Below are positions 33,490-47,500 of a stretch of DNA of 64,000 bases, piece after piece. The stretch is taken from the NCBI RefSeq assembly GCF_051020765.1, contig NW_027469083.1, forward strand, positions 1,798,001-1,862,000, in the 5' to 3' direction. The stretch is from Lasioglossum baleicum (lineage: Eukaryota > Arthropoda > Insecta > Hymenoptera > Halictidae). The first letter of the stretch is position 1; every line of letters begins with the position of its first letter. The notes beneath the pieces are model-generated. The model was not told the DNA's origin, searched no databases, and saw nothing but the letters and a program-made list of their open reading frames with translations. The position numbers were made by a program, and so were the translations under genes.

Positions 33490-36400
33490 TGTTCATAACT
33501 GGCACTAGGAGGATCGCAGTGTCACCACTGCGAGGAGGCCCAGGACTCTGCGCGGCATACGCTGGAAGAATGTCCAGCGTGGTCGGCACCGCGCAGAGAC
33601 CTAAGGGGCGTTATTGGGATGGACCTCCCGTTGCCGGTCGTGATCGACCACATGATCGGCAGCGAGAGGTCAAGAGCAGCGATTGCCTCCTTCTGCTAGA
33701 TTGTGATAACGCAGAAGGAGGCAGCGGAGAGGGAGAGGGAAGCCGACCCGCTCTCCGCCAGGAGGCTAGCATCGGCGGGGCAACCCCGACGAGGCCGACG
33801 GCCCCCGTAAGGGGCCGCAGACGTAATGGCGGCGGTGGTACTACTTAGTACTTCCACCGCCGCCAAGGGGGGCTGGCCGTTAAGGCGCCCCCGAGGTGGA
33901 CAGGTCGCGGGGGGCGAGGTGGAGCAATAATCCCCTCCTCCCCCTCTACAAAGATGCGACCTGCCGGTCGACCCCCCTCCTTTTATTTTATAATATTTCA
34001 TTTTACTCTATATTATAAATTTTATCTTTATCTTTTATTCCCCTTTATTTTGTCCCCCTTCTTATGATTGTTGTGTTTTGTCCATTGTATTTATTTACTT
34101 ATTATTATTTATTTATTTCATGACTTTTATTTTATCTATTTTATCTATACACCTTTACATTTACTGATTTTATCTTTTATTTTATCATATTTTTAAGTTT
34201 TATGCGGGTTGACCAGGGGGGTGGGACGGGGGGAGGGGACAGACGCGAGCCGGAACTCGCCTCTGTCCCCTCCTTGTCGCGTGCGGAAAAAAATACAATG
34301 CAGCGTGTACGAGTATTTGCACATGTATAAAAATCGGATGGCGCGGTAACAAAAATTCTAAATTATACAGCACAAGTTGCAGCAATGCATGCGCATAAGT
34401 GAAATTACCTGCATACCTCCGTTTCCTCAAACTGTGTGTTCATAACTGGCACTAGGAGGATCGCAGTGCCACCACTGCGAGGAGGCCCAGGACTCTGCGC
34501 GGCATACGCTGGAAGAATGTCCAGCGTGGTCGGCACCGCGCAGAGACCTAAGGGGCGTTATTGGGATGGACCTCCCGTTGCCGGTCGTGGTCGACCACAT
34601 GATCGGCAGCGAGAGGTCAAGAGCAGCGATTGCCTCCTTCTGCTAGATTGTGATAACGCAGAAGGAGGCAGCGGAGAGGGAGAGGGAAGCCGACCCGCTC
34701 TCCGCCAGGAGGCTAGCATCGGCGGGGCAACCCCGACGAGGCCGACGGCCCCCGTAAGGGGCCGCAGACGTAATGGCGGCGATGGTACTACTTAGTACTT
34801 CCACCGCCGCCAAGGGGGGCTGGCCGTTAAGGCGCCCCCGAGGTGGACAGGTCGCGGGGGGCGGGGTGGGGCAATAATCCCCTCCCCCCCCTCTACAAAG
34901 ATGCGAACTGCCGGTCGACCCCCTCCTTTTATTTTATAATATTTCATTTTACTCTATATTATAAATTTTATCTTTATCTTTTATTCCCCTTTATTTTGCC
35001 CCCCTTCTTATGTTTGTTGTGTTTTGTCCATTGTATTTATTTACTTATTATTATTTATTTATTTGATGACTTTTATTTTATCTATTTTATCTATACACCT
35101 TTACATTTACTGATTTAATCTTTTATTTTATCATATTTTTAAGTTTTATGCGGGTTGACCAGGGGGTGGGACGGGGGGAGGGGACAGACGCGAGCCGGAA
35201 CTCGCCTCTGTCCCCTCCTTGTCGCGTGCGGAAAAAAATACAATGCAGCGTGTACGAGTATTTGCACATGTATAAAAATCGGATGGCGCGGTAACAAAAA
35301 TTCTAAATTATACAGCACAAGTTGCAGCAATGCATGCGCATAAGTGAAATTACCTGCATAACTCCGTTTCCTCAAACTGTGTGTTCATAACTGGCACTAG
35401 GAGGATCGCAGTGCCACCACTGCGAGGAGGCCCAGGACTCTGCGCGGCATACGCTGGAAGAATGTCCAGCGTGGTCGGCACCGCGCAGAGACCTAAGGGG
35501 CGTTATTGGGATGGACCTCCCGTTGCCGGTCGTGGTCGACCACATGATCGGCAGCGAGAGGTCAAGAGCAGCGATTGCCTCCTTCTGCGAGATTGTGATA
35601 ACGCAGAAGGAGGCAGCGGAGAGGGAGAGGGAAGCCGACCCGCTCTCCGCCAGGAGGCTAGCATCGGCGGGGCAACCCCGACGAAGCCGACGGCCCCCGT
35701 AAGGGGCCGCAGACGTCATGGCGGCGGTGGTACTACTTAGTACTTCCACCGCCGCCAAGGGGGGCTGGCCGTTAAGGCGCCCCCGAGGTGGACAGGTCGC
35801 GGGGGGCGAGGTGGGGCAATAATCCCCTCCCCCCCCCTCTACAAAGATGCGAACTGCCGGTCGACCCCCTCCTTTTATTTTATAATATTTCATTTTACTC
35901 TATATTATAAATTTTATCTTTATCTTTTATTCCCCTTTATTTTGCCCCCCTTCTTATGTTTGTTGTGTTTTGTCCATTGTATTTATTTACTTATTATTAT
36001 TTATTTATTTATTGACTTTTATTTTATCTATTTTATCTATACACCTTTTCAATTATTGCTTTTATCTTTTATTTTATCATATTTTTAAGTTTTATGCGGG
36101 TTGACCAGGGGGGTGGGACGGGGGGAGGGGACAGACGCGAGCCGGAACTCGCCTCTGTCCCCTCCTTGTCGCGTGCGGAAAAAAATACAATGCAGCGTGT
36201 ACGAGTATTTGCACATGTATAAAAATCGGATGGCACGGTAACAAACATTCTAAATTATACAGCACAAGTTGCAGCAATGCATGCGCATAAGTTAAATTAC
36301 CTGCATACCTCCGTTTCCTCAAACTGCGTGTTCATAACTGGCACTAGGAGGATCGCAGTGCCACCACTGCGAGGAGGCCCAGGACTCTGCGCGGCATACG

Positions 36401-38650
36401 CTGGAAGAATGTCCAGCGTGGTCGGCACCGCGCAGAGACCTAAGGGGCGTTATTGGGATGGACCTCCCGTTGCCGGTCGTGGTCGACCACATGATCGGCA
36501 GCGAGAGGTCAAGAGCAGCGATTGCCTCCTTCTGCTAGATTGTGATAACGCAGAAGGAGGCAGCGGAGAGGGAGAGGGAAGCCGACCCGCTCTCCGCCAG
36601 GAGGCTAGCATCGGCGGGGCAACCCCGACGAGGCCGACGGCCCCCGTAAGGGGCCGCAGACGTAATGGCGGCGGTGGTACTACTTAGTACTTCCACCGCC
36701 GCCAAGGGGGGCTGGCCGTTAAGGCGCCCCCGAGGTGGACAGGTCGCGGGGGGCGAGGTGGAGCAATAATCCCCTCCTCCCCCTCTACAAAGATGCGACC
36801 TGCCGGTCGACCCCCCTCCTTTTATTTTATAATATTTCATTTTACTCTATATTATAAATTTTATCTTTATCTTTTATTCCCCTTTATTTTGTCCCCCTTC
36901 TTATGATTGTTGTGTTTTGTCCATTGTATTTATTTACTTATTATTATTTATTTATTTCATGACTTTTATTTTATCTATTTTATCTATACACCTTTACATT
37001 TACTGATTTTATCTTTTATTTTATCATATTTTTAAGTTTTATGCGGGTTGACCAGGGGGGTGGGACGGGGGGAGGGGACAGACGCGAGCCGGAACTCGCC
37101 TCTGTCCCCTCCTTGTCGCGTGCGGAAAAAAATACAATGCAGCGTGTACGAGTATTTGCACATGTATAAAAATCGGATGGCGCGGTAACAAAAATTCTAA
37201 ATTATACAGCACAAGTTGCAGCAATGCATGCGCATAAGTGAAATTACCTGCATACCTCCGTTTCCTCAAACTGTGTGTTCATAACTGGCACTAGGAGGAT
37301 CGCAGTGCCACCACTGCGAGGAGGCCCAGGACTCTGCGCGGCATACGCTGGAAGAATGTCCAGCGTGGTCGGCACCGCGCAGAGACCTAAGGGGCGTTAT
37401 TGGGATGGACCTCCCGTTGCCGGTCGTGGTCGACCACATGATCGGCAGCGAGAGGTCAAGAGCAGCGATTGCCTCCTTCTGCTAGATTGTGATAACGCAG
37501 AAGGAGGCAGCGGAGAGGGAGAGGGAAGCCGACCCGCTCTCCGCCAGGAGGCTAGCATCGGCGGGGCAACCCCGACGAGGCCGACGGCCCCCGTAAGGGG
37601 CCGCAGACGTAATGGCGGCGATGGTACTACTTAGTACTTCCACCGCCGCCAAGGGGGGCTGGCCGTTAAGGCGCCCCCGAGGTGGACAGGTCGCGGGGGG
37701 CGGGGTGGGGCAATAATCCCCGCCCCCCCCTCTACAAAGATGCGAACTGCCGGTCGACCCCCTCCTTTTATTTTATAATATTTCATTTTACTCTATATTA
37801 TAAATTTTATCTTTATCTTTTATTCCCCTTTATTTTGCCCCCCTTCTTATGTTTGTTGTGTTTTGTCCATTGTATTTATTTACTTATTATTATTTATTTA
37901 TTTGATGACTTTTATTTTATCTATTTTATCTATACACCTTTACATTTACTGATTTAATCTTTTATTTTATCATATTTTTAAGTTTTATGCGGGTTGACCA
38001 GGGGGTGGGACGGGGGGAGGGGACAGACGCGAGCCGGAACTCGCCTCTGTCCCCTCCTTGTCGCGTGCGGAAAAAAATACAATGCAGCGTGTACGAGTAT
38101 TTGCACATGTATAAAAATCGGATGGCGCGGTAACAAAAATTCTAAATTATACAGCACAAGTTGCAGCAATGCATGCGCATAAGTGAAATTACCTGCATAA
38201 CTCCGTTTCCTCAAACTGTGTGTTCATAACTGGCACTAGGAGGATCGCAGTGCCACCACTGCGAGGAGGCCCAGGACTCTGCGCGGCATACGCTGGAAGA
38301 ATGTCCAGCGTGGTCGGCACCGCGCAGAGACCTAAGGGGCGTTATTGGGATGGACCTCCCGTTGCCGGTCGTGGTCGACCACATGATCGGCAGCGAGAGG
38401 TCAAGAGCAGCGATTGCCTCCTTCTGCGAGATTGTGATAACGCAGAAGGAGGCAGCGGAGAGGGAGAGGGAAGCCGACCCGCTCTCCGCCAGGAGGCTAG
38501 CATCGGCGGGGCAACCCCGACGAAGCCGACGGCCCCCGTAAGGGGCCGCAGACGTCATGGCGGCGGTGGTACTACTTAGTACTTCCACCGCCGCCAAGGG
38601 GGGCTGGCCGTTAAGGCGCCCCCGAGGTGGACAGGTCGCGGGGGGCGAGG
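33490..38650 (+). repeat. Three-monomer higher-order repeat (period 2,839)
   Basis: Landmarks 33619, 34566 and 35511 match 36458, 37405 and 38350 at a constant 2,839-bp offset, including ggcgatgg in the hairpin, the atttgatgac A/T-block variant, the shorter accagggggtggg run and the ataactccg junction variant. Similarity ends near 35.80 and 38.64 kb, where the downstream units are of different types. Confidence 0.8.
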
Positions 38651-39279
38651 TGGAGCAATAATCCCCTCCTCCCCCTCTACAAAGATGCGACCTGCCGGTC
38701 GACCCCCCTCCTTTTATTTTATAATATTTCATTTTACTCTATATTATAAATTTTATCTTTATCTTTTATTCCCCTTTATTTTGTCCCCCTTCTTATGATT
38801 GTTGTGTTTTGTCCATTGTATTTATTTACTTATTATTATTTATTTATTTAATGACTTTTATTTTATCTATTTTATCTATACACCTTTACATTTACTGATT
38901 TTATCTTTTATTTTATCATATTTTTAAGTTTTATGCGGGTTGACCAGGGGGGTGGGACGGGGGGAGGGGACAGACGCGAGCCGGAACTCGCCTCTGTCCC
39001 CTCCTTGTCGCGTGCGGAAAAAAATACAATGCAGCGTGTACGAGTATTTGCACATGTATAAAAATCGGATGGCGCGGTAACAAAAATTCTAAATTATACA
39101 GCACAAGTTGCAGCAATGCATGCGCATAAGTGAAATTACCTGCATACCTCCGTTTCCTCAAACTGAGTGTTCATAACTGGCACTAGGAGGATCGCAGTGC
39201 CACCACTGCGAGGAGGCCCAGGACTCTGCGCGGCATACGCTGGAAGAATGTCCAGCGTGGTCGGCACCGCGCAGAGACC

Positions 39280-40440
39280 TAAGGGGCGTTATTGGGATGG
39301 ACCTCCCGTTGCCGGTCGTGGTCGACCACATGATCGGCAGCGAGAGGTCAAGAGCAGCGATTGCCTCCTTCTGCTAGATTGTGATAACGCAGAAGGAGGC
39401 AGCGGAGAGGGAGAGGGAAGCCGACCCGCTCTCCGCCAGGAGGCTAGCATCGGCGGGGCAACCCCGGCTGGCCGTTAAGGCGCCCCCGAGGTGGACAGGT
39501 CGCGGGGGGCGGGGTGGGGCAATAATCCCCGCCCCCCCCCTCTACAAAGATGCGAACTGCCGGTCGACCCCCTCCTTTTATTTTATAATATTTCATTTTA
39601 CTCTATATTATAAATTTTATCTTTATCTTTTATTCCCCTTTATTTTGCCCCCCTTCTTATGTTTGTTGTGTTTTGTCCATTGTATTTATTTACTTATTAT
39701 TATTTATTTATTTGATGACTTTTATTTTATCTATTTTATCTATACACCTTTACATTTACTGATTTAATCTTTTATTTTATCATATTTTTAAGTTTTATGC
39801 GGGTTGACCAGGGGGTGGGACGGGGGGAGGGGACAGACGCGAGCCGGAACTCGCCTCTGTCCCCTCCTTGTCGCGTGCGGAAAAAAATACAATGCAGCGT
39901 GTACGAGTATTTGCACATGTATAAAAATCGGATGGCGCGGTAACAAAAATTCTAAATTATACAGCACAAGTTGCAGCAATGCATGCGCATAAGTGAAATT
40001 ACCTGCATAACTCCGTTTCCTCAAACTGTGTGTTCATAACTGGCACTAGGAGGATCGCAGTGCCACCACTGCGAGGAGGCCCAGGACTCTGCGCGGCATA
40101 CGCTGGAAGAATGTCCAGCGTGGTCGGCACCGCGCAGAGACCTAAGGGGCGTTATTGGGATGGACCTCCCGTTGCCGGTCGTGGTCGACCACATGATCGG
40201 CAGCGAGAGGTCAAGAGCAGCGATTGCCTCCTTCTGCGAGATTGTGATAACGCAGAAGGAGGCAGCGGAGAGGGAGAGGGAAGCCGACCCGCTCTCCGCC
40301 AGGAGGCTAGCATCGGCGGGGCAACCCCGACGAAGCCGACGGCCCCCGTAAGGGGCCGCAGACGTCATGGCGGCGGTGGTACTACTTAGTACTTCCACCG
40401 CCGCCAAGGGGGGCTGGCCGTTAAGGCGCCCCCGAGGTGG
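39280..40440 (+). repeat. Partial third copy of the 2.8-kb block with an 83-bp deletion
   Basis: This stretch repeats the second and third unit types of the preceding block but is shortened. At 39466/39467 the sequence runs from the R1 codons (gcaacccc) straight into ggctggccgtt. It lacks the last R1 codons, the stop and the whole 12-bp-stem hairpin. The deletion ends fall in short G runs. Landmark spacing drops to 863 bp. Confidence 0.85.
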
Positions 40441-42630
40441 ACAGGTCGCGGGGGGCGAGGTGGAGCAATAATCCCCTCCCCCCCTCTACAAAGATGCGAC
40501 CTGCCGGTCGACCCCCCTCCTTTTATTTTATAAAATTTCATTTTACTCTATATTATAAATTTTATCTTTATCTTTTATTCCCCTTTATTTTGCCCCCCTT
40601 CTTATGTTTGTTGTGTTTTGTCCATTGTATTTATTTACTTATTATTATTTATTTATTTAATGACTTTTATTTTATCTATTTTATCTATACACCTTTTCAA
40701 TTATTGATTTTATCTTTTATTTTATCATATTTTTAAGTTTTATGCGGGTTGACCAGGGAGGTGGGACGGGGGGAGGGGACAGACGCGAACCCGATCTCGC
40801 CTCTGTCCCCTCCTTGTCGCGTGCGGAAAAAAATACAATGCAGCGTGTACGAGTATTTGCACATGTATAAAAATCGGATGGCGCGGCAACAAAAATTCTA
40901 AATTATACAGCACAAGTTGCAGCAATGCATGCGCATAAGTTAAATTACCTGCATACCGCCGTTTCCTCAAACTGTGTGTTCATAACTGGCACTAGGAGGA
41001 TCGCAGTGCCACCACCGCGAGGAGGCCCAGGACTCTGCGCGGCATACGCTGGAAGAATGTCCAGCGTGGTCGGCACCGCGCAGAGACCTAAGGGGCGTTA
41101 TTGGGATGGACCTCCCGTTGCCGGTCGTGGTCGACCACATGATCGGCAGCGAGAGGTCAAGAGCAGCGATTGCCTCCTTCTGCGAGATTGTGATAACGCA
41201 GAAGGAGGCAGCGGAGAGGGAGAGGGAAGCCGACCCGCTCTCCGCCAGGAGGCTAGCATCGGCGGGGCATCCCCGACGAAGCCGACGGCCCCCGTAAGGG
41301 GCCGCAGACGTAATGGCGGCGGTGGTACTACTTAGTACTTCCACCGCCGCCGAGGGGGGCTGGCCGTTAAGGCGCCCCCGAGGTGGACAGGTCGCGGGGG
41401 GCGAGGTGGAGCAATAATCCCCTCCCCCCCCTCTACAAAGATGCGAACTGCCGGTCGACCCCCCTCCTTTTATTTTATAATATTTCATTTTACTCTATAT
41501 TATAAATTTTATCTTTATCTTTTATTCCCCTTTATTTTGCCCCCCTTCTTATGTTTGTTGTGTTTTGTCCATTGTATTTATTTACTTATTATTATTTATT
41601 TATTTATTAACTTTTATTTTATCTATTTTATCTATACACCTTTTCAATTATTGATTTTATCTTTTATTTTATCATATTTTTAAGTTTTATGCGGGTTGAC
41701 CAGGGGGGCGGGACGGGGGGAGGGGACAGACGCGAGCCGGAACTCGCCTCTGTCCCCTCCTTGTCGCGTGCGGAAAAAAATACAATGCAGCGTGTACGAG
41801 TATTTGCACATGTATAAAAATCGGATGGCGCGGTAACAAAAATCCTAAATTATACAGCACAAGTTGCAGCAATGCATGCGCATAAGTTAAATTACCTGCA
41901 TACCTCCGTTTCCTCAAACTGTGTGTTCATAACTGGCACTAGGAGGATCGCAGTGCCACCACTGCGAGGAGGCCCAGGACTCTGCGCGGCATACGCTGGA
42001 AGAATGTCCAGCGTTGTCGGCACCGCGCAGAGACCTAAGGGGCGTTATTGGGATGGACCTCCCGTTGCCGGTCGTGGTCGACCACATGATCGGCAGCGAG
42101 AGGTCAAGAGCAGCGATTGCCTCCTTCTGCGAGATTGTGATAACGCAGAAGGAGGCAGCGGAGAGGGAGAGGGAAGCCGACCCGCTCTCCACCAGGAGGC
42201 TAGCATCGGCGGGGCAACCCCGACGAAGCCGACGGCCCCCGTAAGGGGCCGCAGACGTAATGGCGGCGGTGGTACTACTTAGTACTTCCACCGCCGCCGA
42301 GGGGGGCTGGCCGTTAAGGCGCCCCCGAGGTGGACAGGTCGCGGGGGGCGAGGTGGAGCAATAATCTCCTCCCCCCCTCTACAAAGATGCGACCTGCCGG
42401 TCGACCCCCGTCCTTTTATTTTATAAAATTTCATTTTACTCTATATTATAAATTTTATCTTTATCTTTTATTCCCCTTTATTTTGCCCCCCTTCTTATGT
42501 TTGTTGTGTTTTGTCCATTGTATTTATTTACTTATTATTATTTATTTATTTAATGACTTTTATTTTATCTATTTTATCTATACACCTTTTCAATTATTGA
42601 TTTTATCTTTTATGTTATCATATTTTTAAG
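40437..42630 (+). repeat. Block matching 47.06-49.24 kb (offset 6,618)
   Basis: Units at 40.44-42.63 kb reappear seven units downstream at a 6,618-bp offset. Shared private marks include ataaaatttca in the A/T block, acgcgaacccgatctcg in the inverted-repeat loop, aatcctaaatt, the gttgtcgg variant and ctctccacc in the R1 codons. Single differences exist (for example ttattaac at 41605-41612, gggcatccccg at 41264-41274), so this duplication is older than the 6,642-bp one. Confidence 0.7.
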
Positions 42631-43569
42631 TTTTATGCGGGTTGACCAGGGGGGTGGGACGGGGGGAGGGGACAGACGCGAGCCGGAACTCGCCTCTGTC
42701 CCCTCCTTGTCGCGTGCGGAAAAAAATACAATGCAGCGTGTACGAGTATTTGCACATGTATAAAAATCGGATGGCACGGTAACAAAAATTCTAAATTATA
42801 CAGCACAAGTTGCAGCAATGCATGCGCATAAGTTAAATTACCTGCATACCTCCGTTTCCTCAAACTGCGTGTTCATAACTGGCACTAGGAGGATCGCAGT
42901 GCCACCACTGCGAGGAGGCCCAGGACTCTGCGCGGCATACGCTGGAAGAATGTCCAGCGTGGTCGGCACCGCGCAGAGACCTAAGGGGCGTTATTGGGAT
43001 GGACCTCCCGTTGCCGGTCGTGGTCGACCACATGATCGGCAGCGAGAGGTCAAGAGCAGCGATTGCCTCCTTCTGCGAGATTGTTATAACGCAGAAGGAG
43101 GCAGCGGAGAGGGAGAGGGAAGCCGACCCGCTCTCCGCAAGTAGGCTAGCATCGGCGGGGCAACCCCGACGAGGCCGACGGCCCCCGTAAGGGGCCGCAG
43201 ACGTAATGGCGGCGGTGGTACTACTTAGTACTTCCACCGCCGCCAAGGGGGCTGGCGGTTAAGGCGCCCCCGAGGTGGACAGGTCGCGGGGGGCGAGGTG
43301 GAGCAATAATCCCCTCCCCCCCTCTACAAAGATGCGACCTTCCGGTCGACCCCCCTCCTTTTATTTTATAATATTTCATTTTACTCTATATTATAAATTT
43401 TATCTTTATCTTTTATTCCCCTTTATTTTGCCCCCCTTCTTATGTTTGTTGTGTTTTGTCCATTGTATTTATTTACTTATTATTATTTATTTATTTAATG
43501 ACTTTTATTTTATCTATTTTATCTATACACCTTTTCATTTACTGATTTTATCTTTTATTTTATCATATT

Positions 43570-44520
43570 TTTAAGTTTTATGCGGGTTGACCAGAGGGGT
43601 GGGACGGTGGGAGGGGACAGACGCGAGCCGGAACTCGCCTCTGTCCCCTCCTTGTCGCGTGCGAAAAAAAATACAATGCAGCGTGTACGAGTATTTGCAC
43701 ATGTATAAAAATCGGATGGCGCGGTAACAAAAATTCTAAATTATACAGCACAAGTTGCAGCAATGCATGCGCATAAGTTAAATTATCTGCATACCGCCGT
43801 TTCCTCAAACTGTGTGTTCATAACTGGCACTAGGAGGATCGCAGTGCCACCACTGCGAGCAGGCCCAGGACTCTGCGCGGCATACGCTGGAAGAATGTCC
43901 ATCGTGGTCGGCACCGCGTAGAGACCTAAGGGGCGTTATTGGGATGGACCTCCCGTTGCCGGTCGTGGTCGACCACATGATCGGCAGCGAGAGGTCAAGA
44001 GCAGCGATTGCCTCCATCTGCGAGATTGTGATAACGCAGAAGGAGGCAGCGGAGAGGGAGAGGGAAGCCGACCCGCTCTCCGCCAGGAGGCTAGCATCGG
44101 CGGGGCAACCCCGACGAGGCCGACGGCCCACGTAAGGGGCCGCAGACGTAATGGCGGCGGTGGTACTACTTAGTACTTCCACCGCCGCCAAGGGGGGCTG
44201 GCCGTTAAGGCGCCCCCGAGGTGGGCAGGTCGCGGGGGGCGAGGTGGAGCAATAATCCCCTCCCCCCCCTCTACAAAGATGAGACCTGCCGGTCGACCCC
44301 CCTCCTTTTATTTTATAATATTTCATTTTACTCTATATTATAAATTTTATCTTTATCTTTTATACCCCTTTATTTTGCCCCCCTTCTTATGTTTGTTGTG
44401 TTTTGTCCATTGTATTTATTTACTTCTTATTATTTATTTATTTAATGACGTTTATTTTATCTATTTTATCTATTCACCTTTTCATTTATTGATTTTATCT
44501 TTTATTTTATCATATTTTTA
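43570..44520 (+). repeat. Most divergent monomer
   Basis: This unit carries many private changes. They include ccagaggggtgggacggtgggag in the G-run, gtgcgaaaaaaaatac, aaattatctgc, gcgagcaggcc, ccatcgtgg, gcgtagagacc, cctccatctg, gcccacgtaag just before the R1 stop, gtgggcagg, gatgagacc, tatacccc, acttcttatt, gacgttta and tattcacc. The R1 frame remains open to its stop. It has evidently escaped recent homogenisation. Confidence 0.8.
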
Positions 44521-47500
44521 AGTTTTATGCGGGTTGACCAGGGGGGTGGGACGGGGGGAGGGGACAGACGCGAGCCCGATCTCGCCTCTGTCCCCTCCTT
44601 GTCGCGGCGGAAAAAAATACAATGCAGCGTGTACGAGTATTTGCACATGTATAAAAATCGGATGGCGCGGCAACAAAAATTCTAAATTATACAGCACAAG
44701 TTGCAGCAATGCATGCGCATAAGTTAAATTACCTGCATACCGCCGTTTCCTCAAACTGTGTGTTCATAACTGGCACTAGGAGGATCGCAGTGCCACCACT
44801 GCGAGGAGGCCCAGGACTCTGCGCGGCATACGCTGGAAGAATGTCCAGCGTGGTCGGCACCGCGCAGAGACCTAAGGGGCGTTATTGGGATGGACCTCCC
44901 GTTGCCGGTCGTGGTCGACCACATGATCGGCAGCGAGAGGTCAAGAGCAGCGATTGCCTCCTTCTGCGAGATTGTGATAACGCAGAAGGAGGCAGCGGAG
45001 AGGGAGAGGGAAGCCGACCCGCTCTCCACCAGGAGGCTAGCATCGGCGGGGCAACCCCGACGAAGCCGACGGCCCCCGTAAGGGGCCGCAGACGTAATGG
45101 TGGCGGTGGTACTACTTAGTACTTCCACCGCCGCCGAGGGGGGCTGGCCGTTAAGGCGCCCCCGAGGTGGACAGGTCGCGGGGGGCGAGGTGGAGCAATA
45201 ATCCCCTCCCCCCCTCTACAAAGATGCGACCTGCCGGTCGACCCCCCTCCTTTTATTTTATAAAATTTCATTTTACTCTATATTATAAATTTTATCTTTA
45301 TCTTTTATTCCCCTTTATTTTGCCCCCCTTCTTATGTTTGTTGTGTTTTGTCCATTGTATTTATTTACTTATTATTATTTATTTATTTAATGACTTTTAT
45401 TTTATCTATTTTATCTATACACCTTTTCAATTATTGATTTTATCTTTTATTTTATCATATTTTTAAGTTTTATGCGGGTTGACCAGGGAGGTGGGACGGG
45501 GGGAGGGGACAGACGCGAACCCGATCTCGCCTCTGTCCCCTCCTTGTCGCGTGCGGAAAAAAATACAATGCAGCGTGTACGAGTATTTGCACATGTATAA
45601 AAATCGGATGGCGCGGCAACAAAAATTCTAAATTATACAGCACAAGTTGCAGCAATGCATGCGCATAAGTTAAATTACCTGCATACCGCCGTTTCCTCAA
45701 ACTGTGTGTTCATAACTGGCACTAGGAGGATCGCAGTGCCACCACCGCGAGGAGGCCCAGGACTCTGCGCGGCATACGCTGGAAGAATGTCCAGCGTGGT
45801 CGGCACCGCGCAGAGACCTAAGGGGCGTTATTGGGATGGACCTCCCGTTGCCGGTCGTGGTCGACCACATGATCGGCAGCGAGAGGTCAAGAGCAGCGAT
45901 TGCCTCCTTCTGCGAGATTATGATAACGCAGAAGGAGGCAGCGGAGAGGGAGAGGGAAGCCGACCCGCTCTCCGCCAGGAGGCTAGCATCGGCGGGGCAA
46001 CCCCGACGAAGCCGACGGCCCCCGTAAGGGGCCGCAGACGTAATGGCGGCGGTGGTACTACTTAGTACTTCCACCGCCGCCGAGGGGGGCTGGCCGTTAA
46101 GGCGCCCCCGAGGTGGACAGGTCGCGGGGGGCGAGGTGGAGCAATAATCCCCTCCCCCCCCTCTACAAAGATGCGAACTGCCGGTCGACCCCCCTCCTTT
46201 TATTTTATAATATTTCATTTTACTCTATATTATAAATTTTATCTTTATCTTTTATTCCCCTTTATTTTGCCCCCCTTCTTATGTTTGTTGTGTTTTGTCC
46301 ATTGTATTTATTTACTTATTATTATTTATTTATTGACTTTTATTTTATCTATTTTATCTATACACCTTTTCAATTATTGATTTTATCTTTTATTTTATCA
46401 TATTTTTAAGTTTTATGCGGGTTGACCAGGGTGGCGGGACGGGGGGAGGGGACAGACGCGAGCCCGATCTCGCCTCTGTCCCCTCCTTGTCGCGGCGGAA
46501 AAAAATACAATGCAGCGTGTACGAGTATTTGCACATGTATAAAAATCGGATGGCGCGGCAACAAAAATTCTAAATTATACAGCACAAGTTGCAGCAATGC
46601 ATGCGCATAAGTTAAATTACCTGCATACCGCCGTTTCCTCAAACTGTGTGTTCATAACTGGCACTAGGAGGATCGCAGTGCCACCACTGCGAGGAGGCCC
46701 AGGACTCTGCGCGGCATACGCTGGAAGAATGTCCAGCGTGGTCGGCACCGCGCAGAGACCTAAGGGGCGTTATTGGGATGGACCTCCCGTTGCCGGTCGT
46801 GGTCGACCACATGATCGGCAGCGAGAGGTCAAGAGCAGCGATTGCCTCCTTCTGCGAGATTGTGATAACGCAGAAGGAGGCAGCGGAGAGGGAGAGGGAA
46901 GCCGACCCGCTCTCCACCAGGAGGCTAGCATCGGCGGGGCAACCCCGACGAAGCCGACGGCCCCCGTAAGGGGCCGCAGACGTAATGGCGGCGGTGGTAC
47001 TACTTAGTACTTCCACCGCCGCCGAGGGGGGCTGGCCGTTAAGGCGCCCCCGAGGTGGACAGGTCGCGGGGGGCGAGGTGGAGCAATAATCCCCTCCCCC
47101 CCTCTACAAAGATGCGACCTGCCGGTCGACCCCCCTCCTTTTATTTTATAAAATTTCATTTTACTCTATATTATAAACTTTATCTTTATCTTTTATTCCC
47201 CTTTATTTTGCCCCCCTTCTTATGTTTGTTGTGTTTTGTCCATTGTATTTATTTACTTATTATTATTTATTTATTTAATGAGTTTTATTTTATCTATTTT
47301 ATCTATACACCTTTTCAATTATTGATTTTATCTTTTATTTTATCATATTTTTAAGTTTTATGCGGGTTGACCAGGGAGGTGGGACGGGGGGAGGGGACAG
47401 ACGCGAACCCGATCTCGCCTCTGTCCCCTCCTTGTCGCGTGCGGAAAAAAATACAATGCAGCGTGTACGAGTATTTGCACATGTATAAAAATCGGATGGC

